Of a DNA stretch of 64,000 nt, positions 1-12,305 are shown piece by piece (position 1 is the first letter of the stretch; each line of letters opens with the position of its first letter). The DNA is from Orychophragmus violaceus (taxonomy: Eukaryota; Streptophyta; Magnoliopsida; Brassicales; Brassicaceae): contig CM058230.1 in the NCBI GenBank assembly GCA_030180135.1, positions 104,771,503 through 104,835,502 of the forward strand. The letters run 5' to 3'. The notes below the pieces were generated by a model that saw only the letters and a program-made list of their open reading frames with translations, was not told the DNA's origin and ran no database searches. Made by a program: the position numbers and the translations under genes.

Positions 1-2545
1 TAGGATAAACTGATCCTGGACTGATCCTATGCACCGTGGGACAGTCGCGGTGCATGAAAAACCAAGTGTTCATGGCCCGGGAAGAATCGGGTCGAGTTTT
101 TTCGAAAGTACCACGACCAAAACCCCTCATATGGATAGTAAGGAGGTGTAGTGGAGGAAACGGGTGAAAAAATGACGGGATAGGATAAACTGATCGTGGA
201 CTGATCCTATGCACCGTGGGACAGTCGCGGTGCATGAAAAACCAAGTGTTCATGGCCCGGGAAGAATCGGGTCGAGTTTTTTCGAAAGTACCACGACCAA
301 AACCCCTCATATGGACAGTAAGGAGGTGTGGTGGAGGAAACGGGTGAAAAAAAAATGACAGGATAGGATAAATTGATCGTGGATTGATCCTATGCACCGT
401 GGGACAGTCGCGGTGCATGAAAAACCAAGTGTTCATGGCCCGGGAAGAATCGGTTCGAGTTTTTTCGAAAGTACCATGACCAAAACCCCTCACATGGACA
501 GTAAGGAGATGTGGTGGAGGAAACGGGTGAAAAAATCACGGGATAGGATAAACTGATCCTGGACTGATCCTATGCACCGTGGGACACTCGCGGTGCATGA
601 AAAACCAAGTGTTCATGGCCCGGGAAGAATCGGGTCGAGTTTTTTCGAAAGTATCACGACCAAAACCCCTCATATGGACAGTAAGGAGGTGTGGTGGAGG
701 AAACGGGTGAAAAAAATGACGGGATAGGATAAACTGATCGTGGACTGATCCTATGCACCGTGGGACAGTCGCGGTGCATGAAAAACCAAGTGTTCATGGC
801 CCGGGAAGAATCGGTTCGAGTTTTTTTGAAAGTACCACGACCAAAACCCCTCACATGGACCGTAAGGAGGTGTGGTGGAGGAAACGGGTGAAAAAAAAAT
901 AACGGGATAGGATAAACTGATCCTGGACTGATCCTATGCACCGTGGGACAGTCGCGGTGCATGAAAAACCAAGTGTTCATGGCCCGGGAAGAATCGGGTC
1001 GAGTTTTTTCGAAAGTACCATGACCAAAACCCCTCATATGGATAGTAAGGAGGTGTGGTGGAGGAAACGGGTGAAAAAAAAATGACGGGATAGGATAAAC
1101 TGATCGTGGACTGATCCTATGCACCGTGGGACAGTCGCGGTGCATGAAAAACCAAGTGTTCATGGCCCGGGAAGAATCGGGTCGAGTTTTTTCGAAAGTA
1201 CCACGACCAAAACCCCTCACATGGACAGTAAGGAGGTGTGGTGGAGGAAACGGGTGGAAAAAAAATGACGGGATAGGATAAACTGATCGTGGACTGATCC
1301 TATGCACCGTTAGACAGTCGCGGTGCATGAAAAACAAAGTGTTCATGGCCCGGGAAGAATCGGGTCGAGTTTTTTCGAAAGTACCACGACCAAAACCCCT
1401 CATATGGACAATAAGGAGATGTGGTGGAGAAAACGGGTGAAAAAAATTTAAGGGATAGGATAAATTGATCGTGGACTGATCCTATGCACCGTGGGACAGT
1501 CGCGGTGCATGAAAAACCAAGTGTTCATGGCCCGGGAAGAATCGGTTCGAGTTTTTTCGAAAGTACCACGACCAAAACCCCTCACATGGACAGTGAGGAG
1601 GTGTGGTGGAGGAAACGGGTGAAAAAATGACGGGATAGGATAAACTGATCGTGGACTGATCCTATGCACCGTGGGACAGTCGCGGTGCATGAAAAACCAA
1701 GTGTTCATGGCCCGCGAAGAATCGGGTCGAGTTTTTTCGAAAGTATCACGACCAAAACCCCTCATATGGACAGTAAGGAGGTGTGGTGGAGGAAACGGGT
1801 GAAAAAAACTGATGGGATACGTCAAACTGATCGTGGACTGATCTTATGCACCGTGGGACAGTCGCGGTGCATGAAAAACCAAGTGTTCATAGCCCGGGAA
1901 GAATCAGTTCGAGTTTTTTCGAAAGTACCACGACCAAAACCCCTCATATGGATAGTAAGGAGGTGTGGTGGAGGAAACGGGTTAAAAAATGACGGGATAG
2001 GATAAACTGATCGTGGACTGATCCTATGCACCGTGGGACAGTCGCGGTGCATGAAAAACCAATTGTTCATGGCCCGGGAAGAATCGGGTCGAGTTTTTTC
2101 GAAAGTACCACGACCAAAACCCCTCATATGGACAGTAAGGAGGTGTGGTGGAGGAAACGGGTGAAAAAAAAAATGACAGGATAGGATAAATTGATCGTGG
2201 ACTGATCCTATGCACCGTGGGACAGTCGCGGTGCATGAAAAACCAAGTGTTCATGGCCCGGGAAGAATCGGTTCGAGTTTTTTCGAAAGTACCATGACCA
2301 AAACCCCTCACATGGACAGTAAGGAGGTGTGGTGGAGGAAACGGGTGAAAAAAAATGACGGGATAGGATAAACTGATCCTGGACTGATCCTATGCACCGT
2401 GGGACAGTCGCGGTGCATGAAAAACCAAGTGTTCATGGCCCGAGAAGAATCGGTTCGAGTTTTTTCGAAAGTACCACGACCAAATCCCCTCACATGGACA
2501 GTAAGGAGGTGTGGTGGAGGAAACGGGTGAAAAAAAATGACGGGA
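1..2545. repeat. 14-monomer higher-order repeat, copy 1
   Basis: Fourteen monomers that differ from each other recur in the same order from 2546. Diagnostic units include one with GTTAGACAG plus AACAAAGTG (about 1309-1345), one with CCCGCGAAGAATC (about 1711), one with GATACGTCAAACTG (about 1815; GATAGGTCAAACTG in later copies) and one with GGGTTAAAAAATG (about 1979). Monomer starts are 1, 181, 364, 544, 725, 908, 1091, 1274, 1456, 1636, 1818, 1998, 2182 and 2364. Confidence 0.9.
181..363. repeat. representative satellite monomer (183 bp)
   Basis: Chosen as a reference unit. Map within the unit: TAGGATAAAC 1-10; short direct repeat around CTGATC 10-27; dyad arms ATGCACCG 29-36 and CGGTGCAT 48-55 with an 11-nt loop; CCCGGG 76-81; TCGA-GTTTTT-TCGA about 92-105; variable CACG/CATG at 112-115; variable CATATGG/CACATGG 128-134; GGAGGTGTGGTGGAGG 142-157; A-tract from 166. 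About eleven CpGs are visible. These map positions are used in other entries. Confidence 0.93.
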
Positions 2546-5090
2546 TAGGATAAACTGATCCTGGACTGATCCTATGCACCGTGGGACAGTCGCGGTGCAT
2601 GAAAAACCAAGTGTTCATGGCCCGGGAAGAATCGGGTCGAGTTTTTTCGAAAGTACCACGACCAAAACCCCTCATATGGATAGTAAGGAGGTGTAGTGGA
2701 GGAAACGGGTGAAAAAATGACGGGATAGGATAAACTGATCGTGGACTGATCCTATGCACCGTGGGACAGTCGCGGTGCATGAAAAACCAAGTGTTCATGG
2801 CCCGGGAAGAATCGGGTCGAGTTTTTTCGAAAGTACCACGACCAAAACCCCTCAGATGGACAGTAAGGAGGTGTGGTGGAGGAAACGGGTGGAAAAAAAA
2901 TGACAGGATAGGATAAATTGATCGTGGATTGATCCTATGCACCGTGGGACAGTCGCGGTGCATGAAAAACCAAGTGTTCATGGCCCGGGAAGAATCGGTT
3001 CGAGTTTTTTCGAAAGTACCATGACCAAAACCCCTCACATGGACCGTAAGGAGATGTGGTGGAGGAAACGGGTGAAAAAATCACGGGATAGGATAAACTT
3101 ATCCTGGACTGATCCTATGCACCGTGGGACACTCGCGGTGCATGAAAAACCAAGTGTTCATGGCCCGGGAAGAATCGGGTCGAGTTTTTTCGAAAGTACC
3201 ACGACCAAAACCCCTCATATGGACAGTAAGGAGGTGTGGTGGAGGAAACGGGTGAAAAAAATGACGGGATAGGATAAACTGATCGTGGACTGATCCTATG
3301 CACCGTGGGACAGTCGCGGTGCATGAAAAACCAAGTGTTCATGGCCCGGGAAGAATCGGTTCGAGTTTTTTCGAAAGTACCACGACCAAAACCCCTCACA
3401 TGGACCGTAAGGAGGTGTGGTGGAGGAAACGGGTGAAAAAAAAATAACGGGATAGGATAAACTGATCCTGGACTGATCATATGCACCGTGGGACAGTCGC
3501 GGTGCATGAAAAACCAAGTGTTCATGGCCCGGGAAGAATCGGGTCGAGTTTTTTCGAAAGTACCATGACCAAAACCCCTCATATGGATAGTAAGGAGGTG
3601 TGGTGGAGGAAACGGGTGAAAAAAAAATGACGGGATAGGATAAACTGATCGTGGACTGATCCTATGCACCGTGGGACAGTCGCGGTGCATGAAAAACCAA
3701 GTGTTCATGGCCCGGGAAGAATCGGGTCGAGTTTTTTCGAAAGTACCACGACCAAAACCCCTCACATGGACAGTAAGGAGGTGTGGTGGAGGAAACGGGT
3801 GGAAAAAAAATGACGGGATAGGATAAACTGATCGTGGACTGATCCTATGCACCGTTAGACAGTCGCGGTGCATGAAAAACAAAGTGTTCATGGCCCGGGA
3901 AGAATCGGGTCGAGTTTTTTCGAAAGTACCATGACCAAAACCCCTCATATGGACAATAAGGAGATGTGGTGGAGAAAACGGGTGAAAAAAATTTAAGGGA
4001 TAGGATAAATTGATCGTGGACTGATCCTATGCACCGTGGGACAGTCGCGGTGCATGAAAAACCAAGTGTTCATGGCCCGGGAAGAATCGGTTCGAGTTTT
4101 TTCGAAAGTACCACGACCAAAACCCCTCACATGGACAGTAAGGAGGTGTGGTGGAGGAAACGGGTGAAAAAATGACGGGATAGGATAAACTGATCGTGGA
4201 CTGATCCTATGCACCGTGGGACAGTCGCGGTGCATGAAAAACCAAGTGTTCATGGCCCGCGAAGAATCGGGTCGAGTTTTTTCGAAAGTATCAAGACCAA
4301 AACCCCTCATATGGACAGTAAGGAGGTGTGGTGGAGGAAACGGGTGAAAAAAACTGATGGGATAGGTCAAACTGATCGTGGACTGTTCTTATGCACCGTG
4401 GGACAGTCGCGGTGCATGAAAAACCAAGTGTTCATAGCCCGGGAAGAATCAGTTCGAGTTTTTTCGAAAGTACCACGACCAAAACCCCTCATATGGATAG
4501 TAAGGAGGTGTGGTGGAGGAAACGGGTTAAAAAATGACGGGATAGGATAAACTGATCGTGGACTGATCCTATGCACCGTGGGACAGTCGCGGTGCATGAA
4601 AAACCAAGTGTTCATGGCCCGGGAAGAATCGGGTCGAGTTTTTTCGAAAGTACCACGACCAAAACCCCTCATATGGACAGTAAGGAGGTGTGGTGGAGGA
4701 AACGGGTGAAAAAAAAAATGACAGGATAGGATAAATTGATCGTGGACTGATCCTATGCACCGTGGGACAGTCGCGGTGCATCAAAAACCAAGTGTTCATG
4801 GCCCGGGAAGAATCGGTTCGAGTTTTTTCGAAAGTACCATGACCAAAACCCCTCACATGGACAGTAAGGAGGTGTGGTGGAGGAAACGGGTGAAAAAAAA
4901 TGACGGGATAGGATAAACTGATCCTGGACTGATCCTATGCACCGTGGGACAGTCGCGGTGCATGAAAAACCAAGTGTTCATGGCCCGAGAAGAATCGGTT
5001 CGAGTTTTTTCGAAAGTACCACGACCAAATCCCCTCACATGGACAGTAAGGAGGTGTGGTGGAGGAAACGGGTGAAAAAAAATGACGGGA
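2546..5090. repeat. 14-monomer higher-order repeat, copy 2
   Basis: Repeats the monomer order of copy 1 at an offset of 2545 bp with scattered substitutions. It shares AAACTTATCCTGG (about 3095) and CTCAGATGG (about 2852) with copy 3, so these two copies look like closest relatives. A private-type change is GATCATATGCACC near 3475, seen again in copy 5. Confidence 0.9.
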
Positions 5091-7635
5091 TAGGATAAAC
5101 TGATCCTGGACTGATCCTATGCACCGTGGGACAGTCGCGGTGCATGAAAAACCAAGTGTTCATGGCCCGGGAAGAATCGGGTCGAGTTTTTTCGAAAGTA
5201 CCACGACCAAAACCCCTCATATGGATAGTAAGGAGGTGTAGTGGAGGAAACGGGTGAAAAATGACGGGATAGGATAAACTGATCGTGGACTGATCCTATG
5301 CACCGTGGGACAGTCGCGGTGCATGAAAAACCAAGTGTTCATGGCCCGGGAAGAATCGGGTCGAGTTTTTTCGAAAGTACCACGACCAAAACCCCTCAGA
5401 TGGACAGTAAGGAGGTGTGGTGGAGGAAACGGGTGGAAAAAAAATGACAGGATAGGATAAATTGATCGTGGATTGATCCTATGCACCGTGGGACAGTCGC
5501 GGTGCATGAAAAACCAAGTGTTCATGGCCCGGGAAGAATCGGTTCGAGTTTTTTCGAAAGTACCATGACCAAAACCCCTCACATGGACCGTAAGGAGATG
5601 TGGTGGAGGAAACGGGTGAAAAAATTACGGGATAGGATAAACTTATCCTGGACTGATCCTATGCACCGTGGGACACTCGCGGTGCATGAAAAACCAAGTG
5701 TTCATGGCCCGGGAAGAATCGGGTCGAGTTTTTTCGAAAGTACCACGACCAAAACCCCTCATATGGACAGTAAGGAGGTGTGGTGGAGGAAACGGGTGAA
5801 AAAAATGACGGGATAGGATAAACTGATCGTGGACTGATCCTATGCACCGTGGGACAGTCGCGGTGCATGAAAAACCAAGTGTTCATGGCCCGGGAAGAAT
5901 CGGTTCGAGTTTTTTCGAAAGTACCACGACCAAAACCCCTCACATGGACCGTAAGGAGGTGTGGTGGAGGAAACGGGTGAAAAAAAAATAACGGGATAGG
6001 ATAAACTGATCCTGGACTGATCCTATGCACCGTGGGATAGTCGCGGTGCATGAAAAACCAAGTGTTCATGGCCCGGGAAGAATCGGGTCGAGTTTTTTCG
6101 AAAGTACCATGACCAAAACCCCTCATATGGATAGTAAGGAGGTGTGGTGGAGGAAACGGGTGAAAAAAAAATGACGGGATAGGATAAACTGATCGTGGAC
6201 TGATCCTATGCACCGTGGGACAGTCGCGGTGCATGAAAAACCAAGTGTTCATGGCCCGGGAAGAATCGGGTCGAGTTTTTTCGAAAGTACCACGACCAAA
6301 ACCCCTCACATGGACAGTAAGGAGGTGTGGTGGAGGAAACGGGTGGAAAAAAAATGACGGGATAGGATAAACTGATCGTGGACTGATCCTATGCACCGTT
6401 AGACAGTCGCGGTGCATGAAAAACAAAGTGTTCATGGCCCGGGAAGAATCGGGTCGAGTTTTTTCGAAAGTACCATGACCAAAACCCCTCATATGGACAA
6501 TAAGGAGATGTGGTGGAGAAAACGGGTGAAAAAAATTTAAGGGATAGGATAAATTGATCGTGGACTGATCCTATGCACCGTGGGACAGTCGCGGTGCATG
6601 AAAAACCAAGTGTTCATGGCCCGGGAAGAATCGGTTCGAGTTTTTTCGAAAGTACCACGACCAAAACCCCTCACATGGACAGTAAGGAGGTGTGGTGGAG
6701 GAAACGGGTGAAAAAATGACGGGATAGGATAAACTGATCGTGGACTGATCCTATGCACCGTGGGACAGTCGCGGTGCATGAAAAACCAAGTGTTCATGGC
6801 CCGCGAAGAATCGGGTCGAGTTTTTTCGAAAGTATCACGACCAAAACCCCTCATATGGACAGTAAGGAGGTGTGGTGGAGGAAACGGGTGAAAAAAACTG
6901 ATGGGATAGGTCAAACTGATCGTGGACTGATCTTATGCACCGTGGGACAGTCGCGGTGCATGAAAAACCAAGTGTTCATAGCCCGGGAAGAATCAGTTCG
7001 AGTTTTTTCGAAAGTACCACGACCAAAACCCCTCATATGGATAGTAAGGAGGTGTGGTGGAGGAAACGGGTTAAAAAATGACGGGATAGGATAAACTGAT
7101 CGTGGACTGATCCTATGCACCGTGGGACAGTCGCGGTGCATGAAAAACCAAGTGTTCATGGCCCGGGAAGAATCGGGTCGAGTTTTTTCGAAAGTACCAC
7201 GACCAAAACCCCCTCATATGGACAGTAAGGAGGTGTGGTGGAGGAAACGGGTGAAAAAAAAAATGACAGGATAGGATAAATTGATCGTGGACTGATCCTA
7301 TGCACCGTGGGACAGTCGCGGTGCATCAAAAACCAAGTGTTCATGGCCCGGGAAGAATCGGTTCGAGTTTTTTCGAAAGTACCATGACCAAAACCCCTCA
7401 CATGGACAGTAAGGAGGTGTGGTGGAGGAAACGGGTGAAAAAAAATGACGGGATAGGATAAACTGATCCTGGACTGATCCTATGCACCGTGGGACAGTCG
7501 CGGTGCATGAAAAACCAAGTGTTCATGGCCCGAGAAGAATCGGTTCGAGTTTTTTCGAAAGTACCACGACCAAATCCCCTCACATGGACAGTAAGGAGGT
7601 GTGGTGGAGGAAACGGGTGAAAAAAAATGACGGGA
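5091..7635. repeat. 14-monomer higher-order repeat, copy 3
   Basis: Same monomer order, 2545 bp after copy 2. Private differences include GGGATAGTCG (about 6036), a shorter A-tract near 5256 and one extra C in the ACCCCCTCAT run near 7210. It shares the copy-2 variants AAACTTATCC (about 5641) and CTCAGATGG (about 5397). Confidence 0.9.
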
Positions 7636-10180
7636 TAGGATAAACTGATCCTGCACTGATCCTATGCACCGTGGGACAGTCGCGGTGCATGAAAAACCAA
7701 GTGTTCATGGCCCGGGAAGAATCGGGTCGAGTTTTTTCGAAAGTACCACGACCAAAACCCCTCATATGGATAGTAAGGAGGTGTAGTGGAGGAAACGGGT
7801 GAAAAAATGACGGGATAGGATAAACTGATCGTGGACTGATCCTATGCACCGTGGGACAGTCGCGGTGCATGAAAAACCAAGTGTTCATGGCCCGGGAAGA
7901 ATCGGGTCGAGTTTTTTCGAAAGTACCACGACCAAAACCCCTCATATGGACAGTAAGGAGGTGTGGTGGAGGACACGGGTGAAAAAAAAATGACAGGATA
8001 GGATAAATTGATCGTGGACTGATCCTATGCACCGTGGGACAGTCGCGGTGCAAGAAAAACCAAGTGTTCATGGCCCGGGAAGAATCGGTTCGAGTTTTTT
8101 CGAAAGTACCATGACCAAAACCCCTCACATGGACAGTAAGGAGGTGTGGTGGAGGAAACGGGTGAAAAAATCACGGGATAGGATAAACTGATCCTGGACT
8201 GATCCTATGCACCGTGGGACACTCGCGGTGCATGAAAAACCAAGTGTTCACGGCCCGGGAAGAATCGGGTCGAGTTTTTTCGAAAGTATCACGACCAAAA
8301 CCCCTCATATGGACAGTAAGGAGGTGTGGTGGAGGAAACGGGTGAAAAAAATGACGGGATAGGATAAACTGATCGTGGACTGATCCTATGCACCGTGGGA
8401 CAGTCGCGGTACATGAAAAACCAAGTGTTCATGGCCCGGGAAGAATCGGTTCGAGTTTTTTTGAAAGTACCACGACCAAAACCCCTCACATGGACAGTAA
8501 GGAGGTGTGGTGGAGGAAACGGGTGAAAAAAAAAAAACGGGATAGGATAAACTGATCCTGGACTGATCCTATGCACCGTGGGACAGTCGCGGTGCATGAA
8601 AAACCAAGTGTTCATGGCCCGGGAAGAATCGGGTCGAGTTTTTTCGAAAGTACCATGACCAAAACCCCTCATATGGATAGTAAGGAGGTGTGGTGGAGGA
8701 AACGGGTGAAAAAAAAATGACGGGATAGGATAAACTGATCGTGGACTGATCCTATGCACCGTGGGACAGTCGCGGTGCATGAAAAACCAAGTGTTCATGG
8801 CCCGGGAAGAATCGGGTCGAGTTTTTTCGAAAGTACCACGACAAAAACCCCTCACATGGACAGTAAGGAGGTGTGGTGGAGGAAACGGGTGAAAAAAAAA
8901 TGACGGGATAGGATAAACTGATCGTGGACTGATCCTATGCACCGTTAGACAGTCGCGGTGCATGAAAAACAAAGTGTTCATGGCCCGGGAAGAATCGGGT
9001 CGAGTTTTTTCGAAAGTACCACGACCAAAACCCCTCATATGGACAATAAGGAGATGTGGTGGAGAAAACGGGTGAAAAAAATTGACGGGATAGGATAAAT
9101 TGATCGTGGACTGATCCTATGCACCGTGGGACAGTCGCGGTGCATGAAAAACCAAGTGTTCATGGCCCGGGAAGAATCGGTTCGAGTTTTTTCGAAAGTA
9201 CCACGACCAAAACCCCTCACATGGACAGTAAGGAGGTGTGGTGGAGGAAACGGGTGAAAAAATGACGGGATAGGATAAACTGATCGTGGACTGATCCTAT
9301 GCACCGTGGGACAGTCGCGGTGCATGAAAAACCAAGTGTTCATGGCCCGCGAAGAATCGGGTCGAGTTTTTTCGAAAGTATCACGACCAAAACCCCTCAT
9401 ATGGACAGTAAGGAGGTGTGGTGGAGGAAACGGGTGAAAAAAACTGATGGGATAGGTCAAACTGATCGTGGACTGATCTTATGCACCGTGGGACAGTCGC
9501 GGTGCATGAAAAACCAAGTGTTCATAGCCCGGGAAGAATCAGTTCGAGTTTTTTCGAAAGTACCACGACCAAAACCCCTCATATGGATAGTAAGGAGGTG
9601 TGGTGGAGGAAACGGGTTAAAAAATGACGGGATAGGATAAACTGATCGTGGACTGATCCTATGCACCGTGGGACAGTCGCGGTGCATGAAAAACCAAGTG
9701 TTCATGGCCCGGGAAGAATCGGGTCGAGTTTTTTCGAAAGTACCACGACCAAAACCCCTCATATGGACAGTAAGGAGGTGTGGTGGAGGAAACGGGTGAA
9801 AAAAAAAATGACAGGATAGGATAAATTGATCGTGGACTGATCCTATGCACCGTGGGACAGTCGCGGTGCATCAAAAACCAAGTGTTCATGGCCCGGGAAG
9901 AATCGGTTCGAGTTTTTTCGAAAGTACCATGACCAAAACCCCTCACATGGACAGTAAGGAGGTGTGGTGGAGGAAACGGGTGAAAAAAAATGACGGGATA
10001 GGATAAACTGATCCTGGACTGATCCTATGCACCGTGGGACAGTCGCGGTGCATGAAAAACCAAGTGTTCATGGCCCGAGAAGAATCGGTTCGAGTTTTTT
10101 CGAAAGTACCACGACCAAATCCCCTCACATGGACAGTAAGGAGGTGTGGTGGAGGAAACGGGTGAAAAAAAATGACGGGA
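7636..10180. repeat. 14-monomer higher-order repeat, copy 4
   Basis: Same monomer order. It shares with copy 5 the variants GGAGGACACGGG (about 7970), GTTCACGGCCC (about 8246), CGGTACATG (about 8409) and ACGACAAAAACCC (about 8840). It keeps TGCATCAAAAACC (about 9868), which is also in copies 2 and 3 but not in 1 or 5. The start is at GATCCTGCACTG (private) near 7650. Confidence 0.9.
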
Positions 10181-12305
10181 TAGGATAAACTGATCCTGGA
10201 CTGATCCTATGCACCGTGGGACAGTCGCGGTGCATGAAAAACCAAGTGTTCATGGCCCGGGAAGAATCGGGTCGAGTTTTTTCGAAAGTACCACGACCAA
10301 AACCCCTCATATGGATAGTAAGGAGGTGTAGTGGAGGAAACGGGTGAAAAAATGACGGGATAGGATAAACTGATCGTGGACTGATCCTATGCACCGTGGG
10401 ACAGTCGCGGTGCATGAAAAACCAAGTGTTCATGGCCCGGGAAGAATCGGGTCGAGTTTTTTCGAAAGTACCACGACCAAAACCCCTCATATGGACAGTA
10501 AGGAGGTGTGGTGGAGGACACGGGTGAAAAAAAAAATGACAGGATAGGATAAATTGATCGTGGACTGATCCTATGCACCGTGGGACAGTCGCGGTGCATG
10601 AAAAACCAAGTGTTCATGGCCCGGGAAGAATCGGTTCGAGTTTTTTCGAAAGTACCATGACCAAAACCCCTCACATGGACAGTAAGGAGGTGTGGTGGAG
10701 GAAACGGGTGAAAAAATCACGGGATAGGATAAACTGATCCTGGACTGATCCTATGCACCGTGGGACACTCGCGGTGCATGAAAAACCAAGTGTTCACGGC
10801 CCGGGAAGAATCGGGTCGAGTTTTTTCGAAAGTATCACGACCAAAACCCCTCATATGGACAGTAAGGAGGTGTGGTGGAGGAAACGGGTGAAAAAAATGA
10901 CGGGATAGGATAAACTGATCGTGGACTGATCCTATGCACCGTGGGACAGTCGCGGTACATGAAAAACCAAGTGTTCATGGCCCGGGAAGAATCGGTTCGA
11001 GTTTTTTTGAAAGTACCACGACCAAAACCCCTCACATGGACAGTAAGGAGGTGTGGTGGAGGAAACGGGTGAAAAAAAAAAAACGGGATAGGATAAACTG
11101 ATCCTGGACTGATCATATGCACCGTGGGACAGTCGCGGTGCATGAAAAACCAAGTGTTCATGGCCCGGGAAGAATCGGGTCGAGTTTTTTCGAAAGTACC
11201 ATGACCAAAACCCCTCATATGGATAGTAAGGAGGTGTGGTGGAGGAAACGGGTGAAAAAAAAATGACGGGATAGGATAAACTGATCGTGGACTGATCCTA
11301 TGCACCGTGGGACAGTCGCGGTGCATGAAAAACCAAGTGTTCATGGCCCGGGAAGAATCGGGTCGAGTTTTTTCGAAAGTACCACGACAAAAACCCCTCA
11401 CATGGACAGTAAGGAGGTGTGGTGGAGGAAACGGGTGAAAAAAAAATGACGGGATAGGATAAACTGATCGTGGACTGATCCTATGCACCGTTAGACAGTC
11501 GCGGTGCATGAAAAACAAAGTGTTCATGGCCCGGGAAGAATCGGGTCGAGTTTTTTCGAAAGTACCACGACCAAAACCCCTCATATGGACAATAAGGAGA
11601 TGTGGTGGAGAAAACGGGTGAAAAAAAATTGACGGGATAGGATAAATTGATCGTGGACTGATCCTATGCACCGTGGGACAGTCGCGGTGCATGAAAAACC
11701 AAGTGTTCATGGCCCGGGAAGAATCGGTTCGAGTTTTTTCGAAAGTACCACGACCAAAACCCCTCACATGGACAATGAGGAGGTGTGGTGGAGGAAACGG
11801 GTGAAAAAATGACGGGATAGGATAAACTGATCGTGGACTGATCCTATGCACCGTGGGACAGTCGCGGTGCATGAAAAACCAAGTGTTCATGGCCCGCGAA
11901 GAATCGGGTCGAGTTTTTTCGAAAGTATCACGACCAAAACCCCTCATATGGACAGTAAGGAGGTGTGGTGGAGGAAACGGGTGAAAAAAACTGATGGGAT
12001 AGGTCAAACTGATCGTGGACTGATCCTATGCACCGTGGGACAGTCGCGGTGCATGAAAAACCAAGTGTTCATAGCCCGGGAAGAATCAGTTCGAGTTTTT
12101 TCGAAAGTACCACGACCAAAACCCCTCATATGGATAGTAAGGAGGTGTGGTGGAGGAAACGGGTTAAAAAATGACGGGATAGGATAAACTGATCGTGGAC
12201 TGATCCTATGCACCATGGGACAGTCGCGGTGCATGAAAAACCAAGTGTTCATGGCCCGGGAAGAATCGGGTCGAGTTTTTTCGAAAGTACCACGACCAAA
12301 ACCCC
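10181..12305. repeat. 14-monomer higher-order repeat, copy 5 (partial)
   Basis: Follows the HOR order for about 11-12 monomers and shares the copy-4 variants (GGAGGACACGGG about 10513, CGGTACATG about 10955, ACGACAAAAACCC about 11388). From about 12.3 kb the order no longer matches: the monomer that should carry GGTTCGAG and CACATGG instead carries GGGTCGAG and CATATGGATAG. Confidence 0.83.
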
